DNA of 64,000 nt from Echinococcus granulosus (GCF_000524195.1 NW_020170430.1:125799-189798); one strand, 5' to 3'; numbered from the stretch's first letter, positions 49,804-63,314 are shown. Notes: generated from the letters alone by a model not told the origin. Made by a program: numbers and translations.

Positions 49804-50792
49804 ATGAGTAACAAGAATTTAGTTCTTCCAAGTGCGCTTGCGAGGCGAAGCGAAACTAATCTCAATAATGCACTTAGTCGAATTAACCGACAATCATCTT
49901 ACAACCTACGCCGCAGAAAACCCCTTGAAACTTCAAATTTACAGGACCACTTCCCTAGGGTAATGTCTACCACCTGCCCTTCTTTTGCAAAAGAATATGA
50001 GAAACTTACATGTGCCTGTTGTTCACCACCATCTCCGCCATGCGCTGGCGTGACGGCCCAGATGGCAACTGCTACAACGATGCTCCCTTTACCATCAGAG
50101 AAACCTGAGTTCACTCAGAATCTTGCACCAATTTGTCCGGTTCCAATGCTTTCCTCCTCTCCCATCAGTCAAATTAATCCGTTATCCTACACTCCCGTCT
50201 CTATTCAATCTGTGGAGACTCAGACTTCCCTACCATCTCGTAAGTTTCTGTTATCAAAAAAATATACCAATAATCCATGTTCTTGAAATGAATGATTTTT
50301 CCTTCTTGGATAGCTGAACGTGGTCGTAAACGCAGAAGATCCAGTGGGCAGTTGATGACTTCAATTAAGAGGAAATTTAGCAATCTTCGTCGATCTTTAA
50401 GTTCGGATCGACTTACTACTCGAATAAAGGTTGAACCATTCGAGGCACTTCCAGAGATAATTCGGGATTTTCCGATGGAAGAAAACGCGTCGGTCAAGGT
50501 AAACTTTGTTGAGAAATGTGATAATGGTGCTTACCTCATTCAATTCCAACGAAATACCACGACGCAGGCCTTCGGTTTATTCTTTAATCTGGATGCTGAT
50601 GGATTTTACATCAGTCGATTGGCCAAAGAGCAGCACATACGAGTGTGTCAGAAGTATCTGCATGTGAATGACAGGGTCCTTGCCATCCAGGGTGTTCCGT
50701 CCAAGCTTCTTAGCGCCGAAGGAATTCGCGGTCTCCTTCAAGGATGTCATTTGGTCACAATCAAAGTGGGTCCCGTCAATAGATTTAAATGA
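49804..50792 (+). CDS. PDZ-domain protein of an unrecognised family, copy A
   Basis: Exons 49804-50239 and 50314-50792 (74-bp intron, phase 1) encode 304 aa. The amino half is probably disordered, with short motifs shared with the copy at 61774-63113: SNLQDHFP (44-51), CACCSP (70-75), LAPICPVPML (107-116) and VETQTS (137-142). Then comes a basic Ser/Arg block, RRSSGQL with SIKRK and RRSLSSDR (153-178), with several sites fitting basophilic kinases. The carboxy end (about 205-300) is a PDZ-like domain: FGLF as the carboxylate-binding loop, YISRL, NDRVLAIQGVP, and a final RGLLQGCHLVTIKV strand. PDZ domains bind protein carboxy termini, so a scaffold or adaptor role is likely. No signal peptide or membrane span. 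An extra upstream exon, as in copy B, cannot be excluded. Confidence 0.85.
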
Positions 50793-53700
50793 CCTTCCAA
50801 CAGTTTTTTTTTGTACATAAAACATTCATTCAGATGTGACATGACTGTACCATGATAGGTATTTTTGTTGGGGTTGCGCAATCCCATGTATGCCGATGCG
50901 AATGATCAGATTTCGGCTACTGAATAGATAGGTGTCGAGTTAATTGCTGTTTTTTAGGCCTCGTGTGCTTACTCGCATTCCGGGGTGACCATCATTACTC
51001 ATCACATTGGGGTGGCCAGGGAAAGGGCAACACATGGATGATTGAAACCGACTGTACGACATCTCCCCGTTTCGATTTCATACACACGTGATTAAAACCA
51101 AACCTCGCCTGTTGGATCGGTGCGAACTTTGAAGTAGTTATGCAAGGGTCCTTAAAAAACACGAGAGATGTCACGGTTATATCTGCCAAAAATATTGAAA
51201 ATATGGGGCTATCATGGATCCTATTTTGTTTATTGAGCAATTTATGGGTTAAAATGAGCCAGTATGCTTATGTGTTTTGGATTTTCTCTAAGAGAACAAG
51301 GCGGAAGTTGTCGACTTCGCGGGTATTAGGCGACCCGGAAGCTACTGAGGGGGTGGCTTCACTTCCGGTCATGTCCCACCTGTTGTGAAAATTCTCCCTA
51401 GGACTTTTTAGGTATTCTCATTTCAAATGTCTTTGTATAAGAGGATTTCTACGCTGGCAAAGGGCTAATTTAACGAATTTTGTTGAGTCAAAATAATACT
51501 GCAAAAATAAAAACAGAAAAGCCGCTTTATTCAAACTGACGGATCATCTGTAATTGCAGAGAATGTTTTCAACTCGCCCTCATACTTTGACGTTGCGAAG
51601 AGGTCTGAATTTGTGTATATGTAATTCGACCAATGAAAAACATCCTAGATACCATCGTTTTGTTACTCGCTTCTGCGTTTAGTCTTATTTGTTAGGCATG
51701 AACAAAAATAGCTATTTCAAAATGATCATGATTAGCAAGTTGAATATATCGGGGATAGGCAAACGTTTTGCGTAATGGACAAGACTTTCAATTAATTTAT
51801 CAATGGCACGAAATGCTAATCCGTGTTCGTCTTGAGCGTCTATTGATGGTTGCAGCCACCATTTGTTATTCTGAGGTCAGACATTGCTCGGCAATTTTAC
51901 CCACATGCCTATAACCGAATAGTTTCATAGGGCAAAGAGGAGGGTGAAGATCTGTTGTTATTCTCATCTTTTTAAATTTTTAATCAGTTGAAACATTCCC
52001 TAAATTCGGTTATGGACATTAAGCGACACCAACAGTAAGGATAAGATGGTGGGTTTAGTTTTTTGAGAGGAAAGCCATTGTGTCTAATTATTGGTAGTAT
52101 CCTTGATCCCAGGTTAATAGTGAAGACAGGACAAGATGTTGGAGCCTACATTTAAATGTACCTATCGTGTTACATGGAGTTAGAGAGCTGTAACTTGTGG
52201 TGTCTAATCAGAAATGCAGCTCCTCAGTGTGGAGTTCGAAAAATAACTGGTTCAACTACGATTGGATTGGTTTAAAGTGGCCCTGTTGATCACTGCCCAT
52301 TTACGCTGCCACAGCGTTAATAAACCCAGGTCTGAACTTTTAGAGTCTTAATACCAGTATTCTATAATGTTAAAAATCACGCATATTCGAACGTTGACCC
52401 AGTCAGGCGACTCATTTTCCAAAATGACATGTTACTTTTCGGAATCCTCCATTTATGTCTGTGCCGCAAACTGATGAAATATAAAACTCCTCCTTCTAAT
52501 GAGCTTATGGTGGACAGCCCCATACATTTTGTCCCTTCGAGATTAGCCAACAGATATTAGAATTAACCGATATGCAAGAAATATTTGTATTCTACAATTT
52601 GCAAAGTCAATTTTACAAATTGCTAATGTTACTGAATTACCACTTGTTACTTGGTGACGATGGCTAATGAACGATTTCCACTATAAGCTCTCCAATGGTT
52701 TCAAATACCTATAAAAAATTTACCAACTCCTTACGTTAAAATACATTCTGTTTAACTAAGTCACTTCGATTACGGTTATTGCCACTTCTTGTGTGGTTTC
52801 CAAAATTGTTAGAAGTACATATTTTATAAAAAATGGTCATCAAAATTTAAATCCCTTTGCCATGACGAAGCAATTGCTAACTGCGGTGTCACTACGCTTT
52901 TGGACGTGAAGCTAAGCCTGTGGCTTCCAATCGCCTAGCAACAGGTGGCTCGTACAGACATGTTTGGATCACCTCAAATTTCATTCTGCGACCAAGACAA
53001 TTGAACTCATTTTCGTTATTACAATTTTCTATCCTCCAAATTGTCCAATTCGACAGTTATTTGAGTGTTTGTCGATTGAATGAAGGAGTTTGAAGACCAT
53101 CCAGTTCTAAATCTTAAAAGTATATGTGCCGCCATACTTCACTGACCTTTTCTTTTTTGGCCATAAGTTCAAAATAAGTTTGAGTCGTACGGTGTACGCA
53201 CAATTTTGAGGTTATTTTCGTCTTTCTATGCGAACCTTGGACGGCTTGTAAAACAGCAATGCGCTCAAGTGGTGATCAGAAGGTAAAACAGAAAAAAGAA
53301 GGACGAAATCAGGTGATTGTGCCTCTTATTTTGATTTTTGTGTTACGTTTTGATTAAATCTTCCACAATGTGCAGCTGAAGTCATTTAGGGCGGGAAATA
53401 TTAAACATGTACAATTCGTGAATTTTCAGTTATCCAGCGCACCCTATTCCATCACCTTTCTAATAATTTTGAACAAAAATAGCTTTTGATTTCCCCTTTT
53501 TTTATTGCAATTTTTATTTAACAGTTACTGTGTTATCACTTAAGTGACGTTAATTTCTCCTTTAGTCAGAGGATTTTCAATTCGCGCTTCAAATAGAGCA
53601 ATTTATCTTTTATGAGAACATTCCGTACAATCCTTGTCTATATGATAATGCATATCTGACCAATTGTTTTTAGAAAACCTTGCTAACTTTACATCTTTAT

Positions 53701-55244
53701 TCAGGAGGAATCGAGATAGTCTTTACCTTTCAGATGGATGCGTGCTGTGTTGCGATGGTAGACTGATGACCTTACTTGAAAACGTACGATAACCCGGCCA
53801 CCACACGCGTGGCTGCTGGCCCGTATGGCCATAGAGATCTCGTTGCTATACTCCCACATTAACCTCCCACCCTCTTCCCTCATACTCTGCCTTGGCAACG
53901 CAACTATCACAAGTCTCCATTAGTAGCGATGTGCCGTTGGGACTAACTTAAACAGATGGTTATGCAACAGCATTGGGAGGTGGGAGGGCGTTGGGGTGGT
54001 TGGAGCTAGTTGCTGATTTATGGTGCACATAGCCCTCATTTAATTGAGTGCCTGTGCCATTGTAGCTGAATAGGTTTAACCGTTCAGAAAGCTCCTTTAA
54101 ATGCATGAAGTCTGCCTACATATTTAAGCCTGACCTTTCGGTAAGATGCAATTTTATTGACAACTTAACCCTTTCATTTTTTGTAAGTTTCTCAACCGAT
54201 CTGTTTGTTTAGACTCCGGTTATGTATACAAAAATGAATCAAACAGGAACGAATGAATAGTCGAACAACAAATTGACATTTGTGCAAACATCCTTGAAGA
54301 ATTCCCGTGGAACAACCCCGGTGCCATTCATGCCCTGGGCTCGAATCTGCCTGACCGGTCACAGTATAAGGTGGATCATTTCTCTTTTTGGTTTGATATA
54401 ACTGTATGGCCACAAATTAGCGGCATTAGAGATCTCTCTTTGGTTGTAGACGTCATTAATTCATTTTCGCAGCTTTATGGGCTTACCCTTCTAAGATTAA
54501 ATAGCCGTGAACTTTGGAATTGGTAATGAAGTCCTAGAATCTGAACAGACGTGAATTAATGCAAAACAGCCTAATTATTCATGACAGCTACATATTTATG
54601 GTTATGGAATACAAAATGTCAAATGCATGCAATATTTAAGCAATAGGCGCATGCAAATTTAGTGACTGAAAATGAAATGATCACATATTCCTATAGAAAA
54701 GGTTGCCGAATCACTTCCGAATTCACAATTAAAATAACCCTGTAGGTTGCAAAGATACCTAGATTCTCGTATTCATGCCCTTTCCATTTCAGTTAAGTAG
54801 GCATGAAAGAAATAAAATTTGCGGTCAAATGTATTATCGTAAGAAACCTCAGGCGTGTTCATTAAATAAAAAAAACACCTAAAGTGGAAGAACTGGGCCT
54901 GTGAGCTTGGAGAAAACAAAAGGAACTAACATTAGAAAAGGCCTGGTAGTTCGTGAGAGCTATCTTAGGTCTGGCCCACATACGTCCACTTCAGTAAACG
55001 TAAACCATAGAGCGTAATTCTGTGACAGTTAGTTATGTATAAAATCAAGAACTGAAACATTACAGCACAGTCAATGATGAAGAATAACAACATGGCATTC
55101 CTGCATGGGTTATACTTCCAAAGCTGGTGATATATTCCTGCAATTTGTTTAAACCGAACTGGTGCATTAGCTTCCGCTAGTGGGTGCAGCATTACTGACA
55201 AGATGCTACGATAGAGCACTCTTTTTACTAAAAGAAGCCAGTTA

Positions 55245-55658
55245 ATGGCACAACAGCCGAGAGTTCACTTCTCCAGTCCCGAACCTTTCCCCACTCTAAC
55301 CCCACATTTTGCAACTCCTTTCTCCTCCCACCTTTGTACCATCAACACCAACACCATCACAAATGAAGTACTTCAAATCAAGCCTAAATCCATGCATTTA
55401 CACTGCAAAATGTGGCTATGTATTGGTAGTGCGAAAGTGCCGGCAGCCGGTAAACAGGGTCTCCGGTCCGAGCTAGCGAAAGCAGTCGTCGAAGAGATAT
55501 GGGCGAGCCTCATGGTTGTGCACGGACAGGGCCAATCAACCGCCTCAGTTGTTGGAGCCATGTGCTATTTATGCGTGGCCTCACGCGCACGGATACAGAT
55601 CAATCACCTGTCTCCTGACCTCGTTAACTCTTTCCTTTATCAATGTCGGTTGGGGTGA
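55245..55658 (+). other. unassigned 137-codon open frame in a GC-rich patch
   Basis: The frame starts with ATG and ends with TGA. The second half (from about residue 60) is GC-rich and reads as an Ala/Val/Glu-rich, possibly helical stretch. No domain recognised, no intron needed. The opposite strand is also open at 55373-55561, so composition alone could explain it. Confidence 0.2.
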
Positions 55659-56055
55659 CGATGATCACCAACATGATAGGAGTGTTTATGTGACACTAGT
55701 ACCAATAGTAAATGTTCGCGATACAACCGTACCTGTATTTGCCTTCATATAACTGTTTTGGGAGTTTCAAGCTCTTTATATTACTGCGCCTAACTACGAA
55801 AACTATAGTTCAAGACAAACAAATCTGCTTTAGTATCCGTCAAACGATGACTATACCCTCGTGTTATTTGTAGGGTTATTCGTGATTTTATGCTTTGCAT
55901 AAAAGTATTGCCAATTTAGCTTAAAAGGTTAAATTTGTAACTTCGTCCTTTGCTTACCACTGGTACTTTGTCATCCTAAATCATTTCAACGTTTCGTAAT
56001 GTCTTAAAAAACAATAACTGCGTTGATTTGATGCGTCCCTTAATAGCATCAATCG

Positions 56056-56071
56056 TATATATATATATATA
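56056..56071. repeat. (TA)8 microsatellite
   Basis: Alternating TA run in intergenic DNA. Confidence 0.88.
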
Positions 56072-59000
56072 CGGTCGTGTTGAACCATCTTGCGACAGTT
56101 GGGGAGGCCGAAGTAAATTTCGTACCCATAACCTTATGAGAAGCTGTGAAAAGGGAGCTCAACAGACCACGGTAGAGCGGTACACACAACAGCTTTTAAA
56201 GGTGAATTTCACGTATTGTTGGATAGGGGCTGTTTAAATAGGGTATGGAAACATTAGCGTTTTTGCTAGAGCATGTTTTCTGAATTCCTCTTTTTCTATC
56301 TAGGTGATTCTGCATGCATCTTATTCTGTGGTGAAATTCCTGTACAAAATCGGTCTTTGGCTTGGTCAAGTATGCCGGGGTAAAAAGATTATTTTACTGT
56401 AGTGGGTTTTCCTAGGAAACACTATACAAATTAATCCTGTCTATCTAAATAACGTAACTATATTACAAATGCGAATATTAAAAGGAAATTTGTTCAATAC
56501 GATGGCTGTGGGTATTCTATGATGGCATTTTTTTAAACACCAAACTCCTTGCATTTTCGATATTCCAATAAAAAATAAAGAAAGTATCGATTCAAAAAAT
56601 ACGATTCGTTCATCGGAGTAGATGAGAAAAATACTTCGGCTAAAAAAATTATTCATCAGTCACTTCATGTGTCTGATTGTGAAAAATGATTAAGGAGGAA
56701 ATAAGGCTTTGAGATAAGCATTGGCGAATAACAGCGATGAAATTTTTACCAGGATTGGTATTTAAATTAATGCATGTATCTTTTTCACTGTTTGTTGATT
56801 TTACCACAAAATTGTATGTAACTACTATTTTTACAATTACTGGATAGGTCTCCCTACTTAATTGTATAAAATCCTAATAAGGATAATATAGGGAACATTT
56901 TCTATACTTCTACAAGCCTTTTTTAATTATATTTTCTCCTCACAGGCACAAATGATTACCTCAAGAAATTACAATAGAGGCGTTGACTCCTCATGGCGGG
57001 TAGAGTAGAGTGGAACCCGGGGAAATGGCTTGTGCACATAATTCACGGAGCTGAGAATGAGCACGCTCGAACAGGTCAGATGAGCCCCGCCACCTACAAT
57101 GTCCCCTCCCCCTTCCCCTTTCGAGCCACACCTGTCTCAAAATCCCGTACCGCTTTTACACAGCTCACATTCTGCATTGACCAATGGCCTTATCCTCCAC
57201 TGGTGGAGTGAGTGTATTTTGTCTCGGGACGATGTAAACGAAGAGGTGGCAGTGGCCCTATCATGTGTGAATGCTGTGTGTACCCGCAACAAAAGAGTTG
57301 TAGAGAGGAGGTGCTTGATGCTGAAGCTATGCCGATTTCCATATCGCTGGCAAGACAAACACACCGGATTGTATATTCTCCCACCTCTTCTTCCTTCACA
57401 TATGCAAATATGCTCATATCAGTGGCGAGGCTCCGCTCTGTAGCGCCCTAAAAGCACAAAGAACACACACATAAACATTGCCACGTGATAACCTACATTG
57501 AGTAGATGGTGGTGGGTGAAACTATGGTGACCCCCTCTTTCGCCTCAGCCCCCACCGTAATCGCCGTTGTTGTCATTGCCGACGCCTGGCCTATCCGCAA
57601 ATATACACAAACAATTGTGCACACGCCCTAGGGGGGGAGAGGCTAACAACTGTGTGGAGCTTGCTGAAACATGATCACGCTGTACCTGCCCTGGCGGGGT
57701 GTTATACAGGGAAGGCTGATACATCAAGTGGCAAATAGATAAAGCCTCATGAAGGGCCTGGCTTTGACAATTCATTGTGGTGTGAATGTGTTCGCACCAA
57801 TCCACCTACACTTCAACTACAATACCAAATGTTGCTAAAAGGTGTATTGAATTACGTTTATTTTGTTGGTATATTCAGTGCAGGCCGTACTAAATAATCA
57901 GTCTAAAAAGATATCATTGAGGTGATTATATGGAAATTAACGGCTATGAATGCGCAAGCATCCGTCCTGACATTTCTGCTGCTTAAATTATTGAATGATG
58001 GAACTTATGTCCCTTCTGGTATTTATTCTGCTTATGCCACATGATCTTTCAAAATATGCAGTTTTTAGCTCCTGTCACCCTTAGCGACATGGTTAAACGG
58101 CAATGATATTGACTGCTTGCCATCTGAGTGTTGGTGTACCTTTCCAGCCTATAATCGTAAGTTAATGTATAAGCTCTTGCGAATCTGGCTATGAAACCTT
58201 CGGAAATACCAGAAAATCCTATTTGCGCCTGAAATCTCGAAGTGTCATCATATTGTAAAATGTCTAATTAAACCACTTATGCAACAATGATGAATGATTG
58301 GTGATTTTACCTTCATAGCAGGATTTATCTCTTTCCAACAAGGATTCCTAGTAGTTTCCGGCCTCAAGCATTACCAATGCGATCGAAACGCCTGGAACGC
58401 AGATCCAACGGCATTTAGACCCATAAGAACCCTCTGAATGTTACTTTTCCTTATCACCAAGGCATTTCTTAAAATGCGACACCATCGTCTTCTCCAGGTG
58501 GGCGATATTGCTCCGACAATGGTAAGTGATTCATCTAACTGCTCTTGCATTATACACAAAAGAGGACTTAAGGCTTGCCGAACTATCCGTAAAAATGCCT
58601 ATTATCAGGTTAATGTCAAGGAAAAAAGGCAGAGTATCTTGAATATTTGTAACACTAAAGAAACAACACTTTTTCATTCCCAAAACATCTTTGTTGATTT
58701 CCTTTTGTCACATCTTTGAGTGGTATTTTTGAAAAAGATTTCCACTCCTCTGCAGCTTAAGAAATGATATCCCAGCACTTCAACTTGGACTTTCTGGCTG
58801 AAAACGTCATTTTTATTTCCACAAAAGTGGTACCATACCGGAATGAAAAGAGCCGTTTAAATTGCCCCCACTGTGCTAGGTTAAGACACGTGTCCTGGCA
58901 ACTCCAATCTAAATTATTGTTCTTAAGCCCTTAAAGGTGACGTTTATGGCCTTTTGATTAGTACCACATAGATGACTTCTAATTTAGTGATGCTAATACT

Positions 59001-60005
59001 AGAATGTGGTCAAATGTGAAAGGATATATTCCCTTCAATGGCATGGATACAAGTCCAGTAGAGAACAGTGGCTTTGTGTCACGTCATGTACTGACAGGAA
59101 GCGAGATATTTAAGACCACATTGGATGCATCTTAGTCTCCAGGGTGTGGGCAAAAGCCTGGTAATCAATCACACAATCCTGTGAGTCTTGCAATTTCCAT
59201 GGTCTCAAACGAAATTGAGGCTGCTAGAGGCATTTTGATTTTTAAAAGCTGTCTCACCGGAGATATAAAAATAACCTAACTGGTACCCTCTACTATTGTT
59301 AAACTTTTGATAAGGGAAACCAGATATCCTTCGCTGATATGAGCAAGGACACACAAACGGGTTCACATAAAATGAATACGATACTCAGGGAAAGGTGTTT
59401 CTGAGTTCTTTTAGAAATGTGGGTGAATATATTACCATGTCATGAAATCCGAATGTTTTCTCAATCCGGGAAGTTTTGCTTTGCAGAATTTTCTGCATTT
59501 GATAGGTTATATTTTGGGTAGAGTAGACTCATCAGTACTTATTAAGACATGCCAGTTTGCCTTGTTGTCTTACATCCTACCGTTAAATGAACTTCTGATG
59601 GTTCTCCTCAAAGTTAGGACGTAACATATTAATACAAAGCAATCTTTCATAAATTAAAGTAGGGAATCCTAAATGAATTGCTGCTAAGGGTGAAAATAAA
59701 GATCACACTAATTAAGGGCGAAATAGACAACAGCACCAATTGACTTGTGTGATTTGGATTTTCATCTCCCTATACGAGTCTATCGGTTAAAAATGATAAA
59801 AACTTCTACTAGATTTTAGAGTCTGACTGACTAAAATGTATCCGTTTGAGTGCTTTTTTTTTTCTAAAAACATGAGTTAGCCATCCCAGATACAAATAAA
59901 ATTTCATTCCCATTTGGGAATAAGTCAAATATATCGACTCATCCTAGTCCCTTAAAAGGAAACGATGTTATCTGATTTGCCGTGAGGCCCTTTGCCCTCG
60001 CACAT

Positions 60006-60020
60006 ACACACACACACACA
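60006..60020. repeat. (CA)n microsatellite
   Basis: Short CA dinucleotide run, about seven units, in intergenic DNA. Confidence 0.85.
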
Positions 60021-61773
60021 TGCATTCAGCCTAAGTTTGAATGTTCGCATGTGCTAAGAAGCGAAGGAACAATTAACACGCCGAGATCGGTTTTGAGAAG
60101 TTCGCTGCCTAGTAGAAGCGATGTGGACGACGCAAAATGTGTTGGAGTCCCACATTTAGTTCATGCTTCCGTTGTGAAATAGCTTCAAGTGTAAATTTGT
60201 AAGTTCCAGGTGAATAGTTAGTAAAAATGTGCATCACTTTATGAGGTGTGTATTATAAACTTGCTTAGAACGAAGACTGTGCCATTTCTAACTAAGTTCT
60301 CTGCACAGCCTTACAAAAACACGATAGTGGTTCGATATAGCAGTGTGGATCATTGTGTCTGTCGTTATTTTCTTTGTAGATAACGTTATTTTGGTCTGCA
60401 GGAAGAAGCCGTAAGAGTTTAATTAAAATCCTGCTTTTAGCGTTTGCATGTCTTTGTCGGACACTAATATATCACTAAAAATATTCTAATTCCTCGTATA
60501 GAAGGGCTCTAATAAAGTAAATAGGCATTTATGTGGACCACAGCTACTTGAAGGAGGCTGGTATATACCACCTCCGATATTATGAAATTCTAAAAAAAAT
60601 TATCAGACTATATTTAGTTGTTAATAATATGTCATTTGTTAAGATTCCGTTTAATAAAATCCGGAAATTCCATGCGGTATCTCCTAATGCCCATAGCTTT
60701 TGAAATAAACAGCGATGTTCCCGTCATTGGGAGCTGAGGCATGCATCTAGGCGTGATTTCGATACCTCACTACAATGATAGGCCAGCATTGCGATTATCA
60801 GACCATCTGTCAGGAATGGAGGTATCCAATTCACTGAGCGCCGCCTTTGTGGTCCACTCCATTCCTGTTGTCTCCTTTTTTTCAACTAAACTGAAGCCTT
60901 CTCTCCCCTCTGCCCCCTCTTGTGGTGGTGCCCTGTTTGTGTGACAGTGGCAGAGCGTGCTGCTCCCAGCCTCACCGTTAACTTAGCGCACTTCACCACC
61001 CTCCGACAGCACCCTCGACGTGCCCTGTCTGCGTGTACGTGCCTGCGTGAGAGCCTGCAGAGGCACGTGTGGACTCCCGTTTGCCGCTGGGATCAGCCCT
61101 ACTACCTCCCCGCAATGTCACTCGATTACGCCTCTACAATGTTAATCTGTTACCTCAAATCTATCCAACTAAGCAGTAAACCAGACTAACGGCTTTGAGT
61201 AGCCGCCAAAATGGGCAATTCCAGGCACACCCATAGAGGGTGAATCCAAACCTGTTTCCTAATAGGTACTGTCTTTTAAATTCCAAATCATTCGGACAGG
61301 TCTCGAATTTTAGATGCAAAATAATGCCATATCAAACTGTTGCCCACCAGAAATAGCCAATAAATAATTACTTTATTCTTAATTTGTGCTCATTCATATT
61401 TGAATCGGGATTTCATTTGCTTTACTGTTGCACATTTGAGGATTCATTTTAAGGTGAACAAGCAGCTGTGATTGCTGAAATGTCAGACCCAAATTTACAG
61501 TATTAATGCCACATTCCAAATAAATTCTGGCTAAACAAACTCTGCACCACCTTAGGGCACTATTAAACACTATGATTAAAGCATGATTTCATTCTAAACG
61601 TGTAAGCATATTTTACCATAGTTTGCGCTTAACCATGTCTCTTTCTCTCTGAAGAAATGAAGAACCCAGTAAACACCTATGCATCACAGCATCTCCATAT
61701 TTACATAATTAAGCATTAAAATATGTACAAAAATAAATGCTCGTAAATTTCAATAACGTATGCATCAAAAACA

Positions 61774-63113
61774 TTATCTGGAGGTGGATTTCACTTTGAG
61801 AAGTGCTATTTGGCAACCCTGAAGGAGGTTCCGCACGGCACCTGCGTCCAGACCTTTAGCTGGGATGTTTTGCACTTCCACCACGCGATCTCCCGCACGC
61901 AGACAGTTGCGACCGCCGCCGGTAAACTCTATATTACCCAGACGATTTATGCACAGACCTAAGGTAGTAATGTATTCCCATTAAAGATTTTGCACTTATT
62001 TAACGAGCTAATGCTGCCTTAAAGAGGGAGGAGGAAGGAGGGATTTTGCACCCTTACCCTTAGAGTCGACTTTGATAAATAATCCAAACTGATCAGAAGT
62101 CGATCGGCGTCTCAACTGAACGAGTCGACTTTCGTCCGCAAAGCGCTGAAGCAGGGTGCACTTGGTGACTCCAGCGACCTCATCATTTCGACGCTTTAGA
62201 GCGTCTGGATTGGATGCATTACGGAGAAGCGTGCGAGTGCCCGTCCTATCCGAACTCACCGATCGACGAATGTGATCGATCTTCCTCTTGATTGAGCTGA
62301 GCAGCGCACCCGAACTCCTTCTTGAATGACTGTGTCTAGCCCTCTTTTTATTATCTAAAACAAATACTGAGATGATAATAGCCGTCTTTTTTTTAGAAAA
62401 AAATTGAACTTAATTGACCTTCAGGAGGTGAAGTTTGTGTTTCAATGGAGCGGCGAACCGGCGAGGCTTGGTCCGGCAGGCCTGAACAGCCGAGATGTGG
62501 TGGCAGCATAGGAACTGGACAGATGGGCGCGAGGTGTTGAGAAGAGGGTGTGGAAGGGGCAGTCAGGGGGGGCTGATAAGCGACTTGAAATTCACGCATA
62601 GCTCTTAGCCCTCCCGCCCCCATGGCAACGAGGGGCCGCTTCGCGGGTGCTGAAGGGGAGCAGCAGGCGCACGCAATCACACAACTTTCGGAGCCTTTAC
62701 GTTCCACGTAACCGTTGCTCCGCTTGACCCCTACGATGGTGGGGAAGTGCTGCTGCAAATTGCTATTCGATACCCTTGACGTCTGATTCAGTGTCGGGGT
62801 ACAGGTGTAACGAGGCATAGAGGTGGAGGAAGAACTGTCCTCTGAGAATGAACTCATAATCGATAGGGCATCTTCACTATCTGTCCAATAGGTTTTTAGG
62901 AGACTAACAGGGCTTTTACTTTCTCTGAAAGCGAAAGGTATCAAAAATAAAGTGAAATAATCTAAATGAATTTAGAGTGCAGAAAATGTGTCACATTACT
63001 TACTTATTGGTGGTCAGAACGGATTGCGCTGAGGTAGATGTTGGGAGGTAGTAGGCTTTTAGTGGTCCGCGACCTTTCTTGAGTCTTGGAGAGGTGTAAT
63101 TAAATGACGTCAT
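61774..63113 (-). CDS. PDZ-domain protein of an unrecognised family, copy B
   Basis: Four minus-strand exons, 63113-63004, 62924-62419, 62354-62058 and 61958-61774, encode 365 aa; all splice phases agree (2, 1, 1). It is a paralogue of the gene at 49804-50792. Shared blocks in the same order: SNLQQHFP (91-98), CACCSP (122-127), LAPICPVPML (168-177), IETQTS, RRSSGALLSSIKRK with RRSVSSDR, then the PDZ-like end (FGLF, INRLG, GDRVVEVQNIP, RNLLQGCQIALLKV). The intron after the ETQTS motif has the same place and phase in both genes. Copy B has an extra amino-terminal exon (MTSFNYTSPRLKKG), a Ser-rich acidic run (SFSEDSSSSTS, 62-72), and an additional intron inside the PDZ domain. Likely a cytoplasmic scaffold; partners unknown. 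Confidence 0.88.
63105..63112. promoter_or_regulatory. CRE palindrome overlapping the copy B start codon
   Basis: TGACGTCA overlaps the start codon on the minus strand, which reads ATG ACG TCA, the same arrangement as at COPS7. Being palindromic, it is a complete CRE in either orientation. Confidence 0.4.
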
Positions 63114-63246
63114 TTCTGTTGAAATCTAATCTATACCTTGGAGAATAATAAATTGGGTGCGATCTGTAAAATCTGGAGATCTCTCTGCTTCAGTTACAAG
63201 AGTGGTGGGTTTTAAATTGTCCCTTGGACCCCCTGCATAATATCAA

Positions 63247-63314
63247 CCAATCAAAATATGAAGGTGGAATGTCACCCTAGTGATTGGCTATCGCATGCAC
63301 GTCGGTAACCCAAT
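63247..63314 (-). promoter_or_regulatory. CCAAT-box cluster upstream of PDZ copy B
   Basis: CCAAT pentamers at 63247 and 63310 and the reverse form ATTGG at 63283, lying 134-201 bases upstream of the minus-strand start codon. Spacing is similar to a proximal promoter. Confidence 0.38.

Larger units (their letters stand above)
50793..61773. other. 11 kb between the two PDZ paralogues, mostly unexplained
   Basis: Mostly AT-rich. Patches that are GC-richer and open in several frames occur near 53700-53950, 55240-55660, 57000-57800 and 60840-61190; none gives a motif I recognise. A minus-strand segment around 53772-53910 ends at a good donor (CAA|GTAAGG) and might be an exon. Start and end of the stretch should hold the 3' untranslated regions of the convergent PDZ genes. 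Confidence 0.4.

Noticed and set aside
56993..57451. Overlapping plus- and minus-strand frames near 57.0-57.45 kb
   Set aside because: Frames are open on both strands with no family motif or consistent splice sites; GC-rich composition suffices to explain them.
60968..60990. Spliced-leader-like CACCGTTAA
   Set aside because: Only about nine bases fit what I remember of taeniid spliced leaders; no donor or Sm-site arrangement of an SL RNA gene follows.
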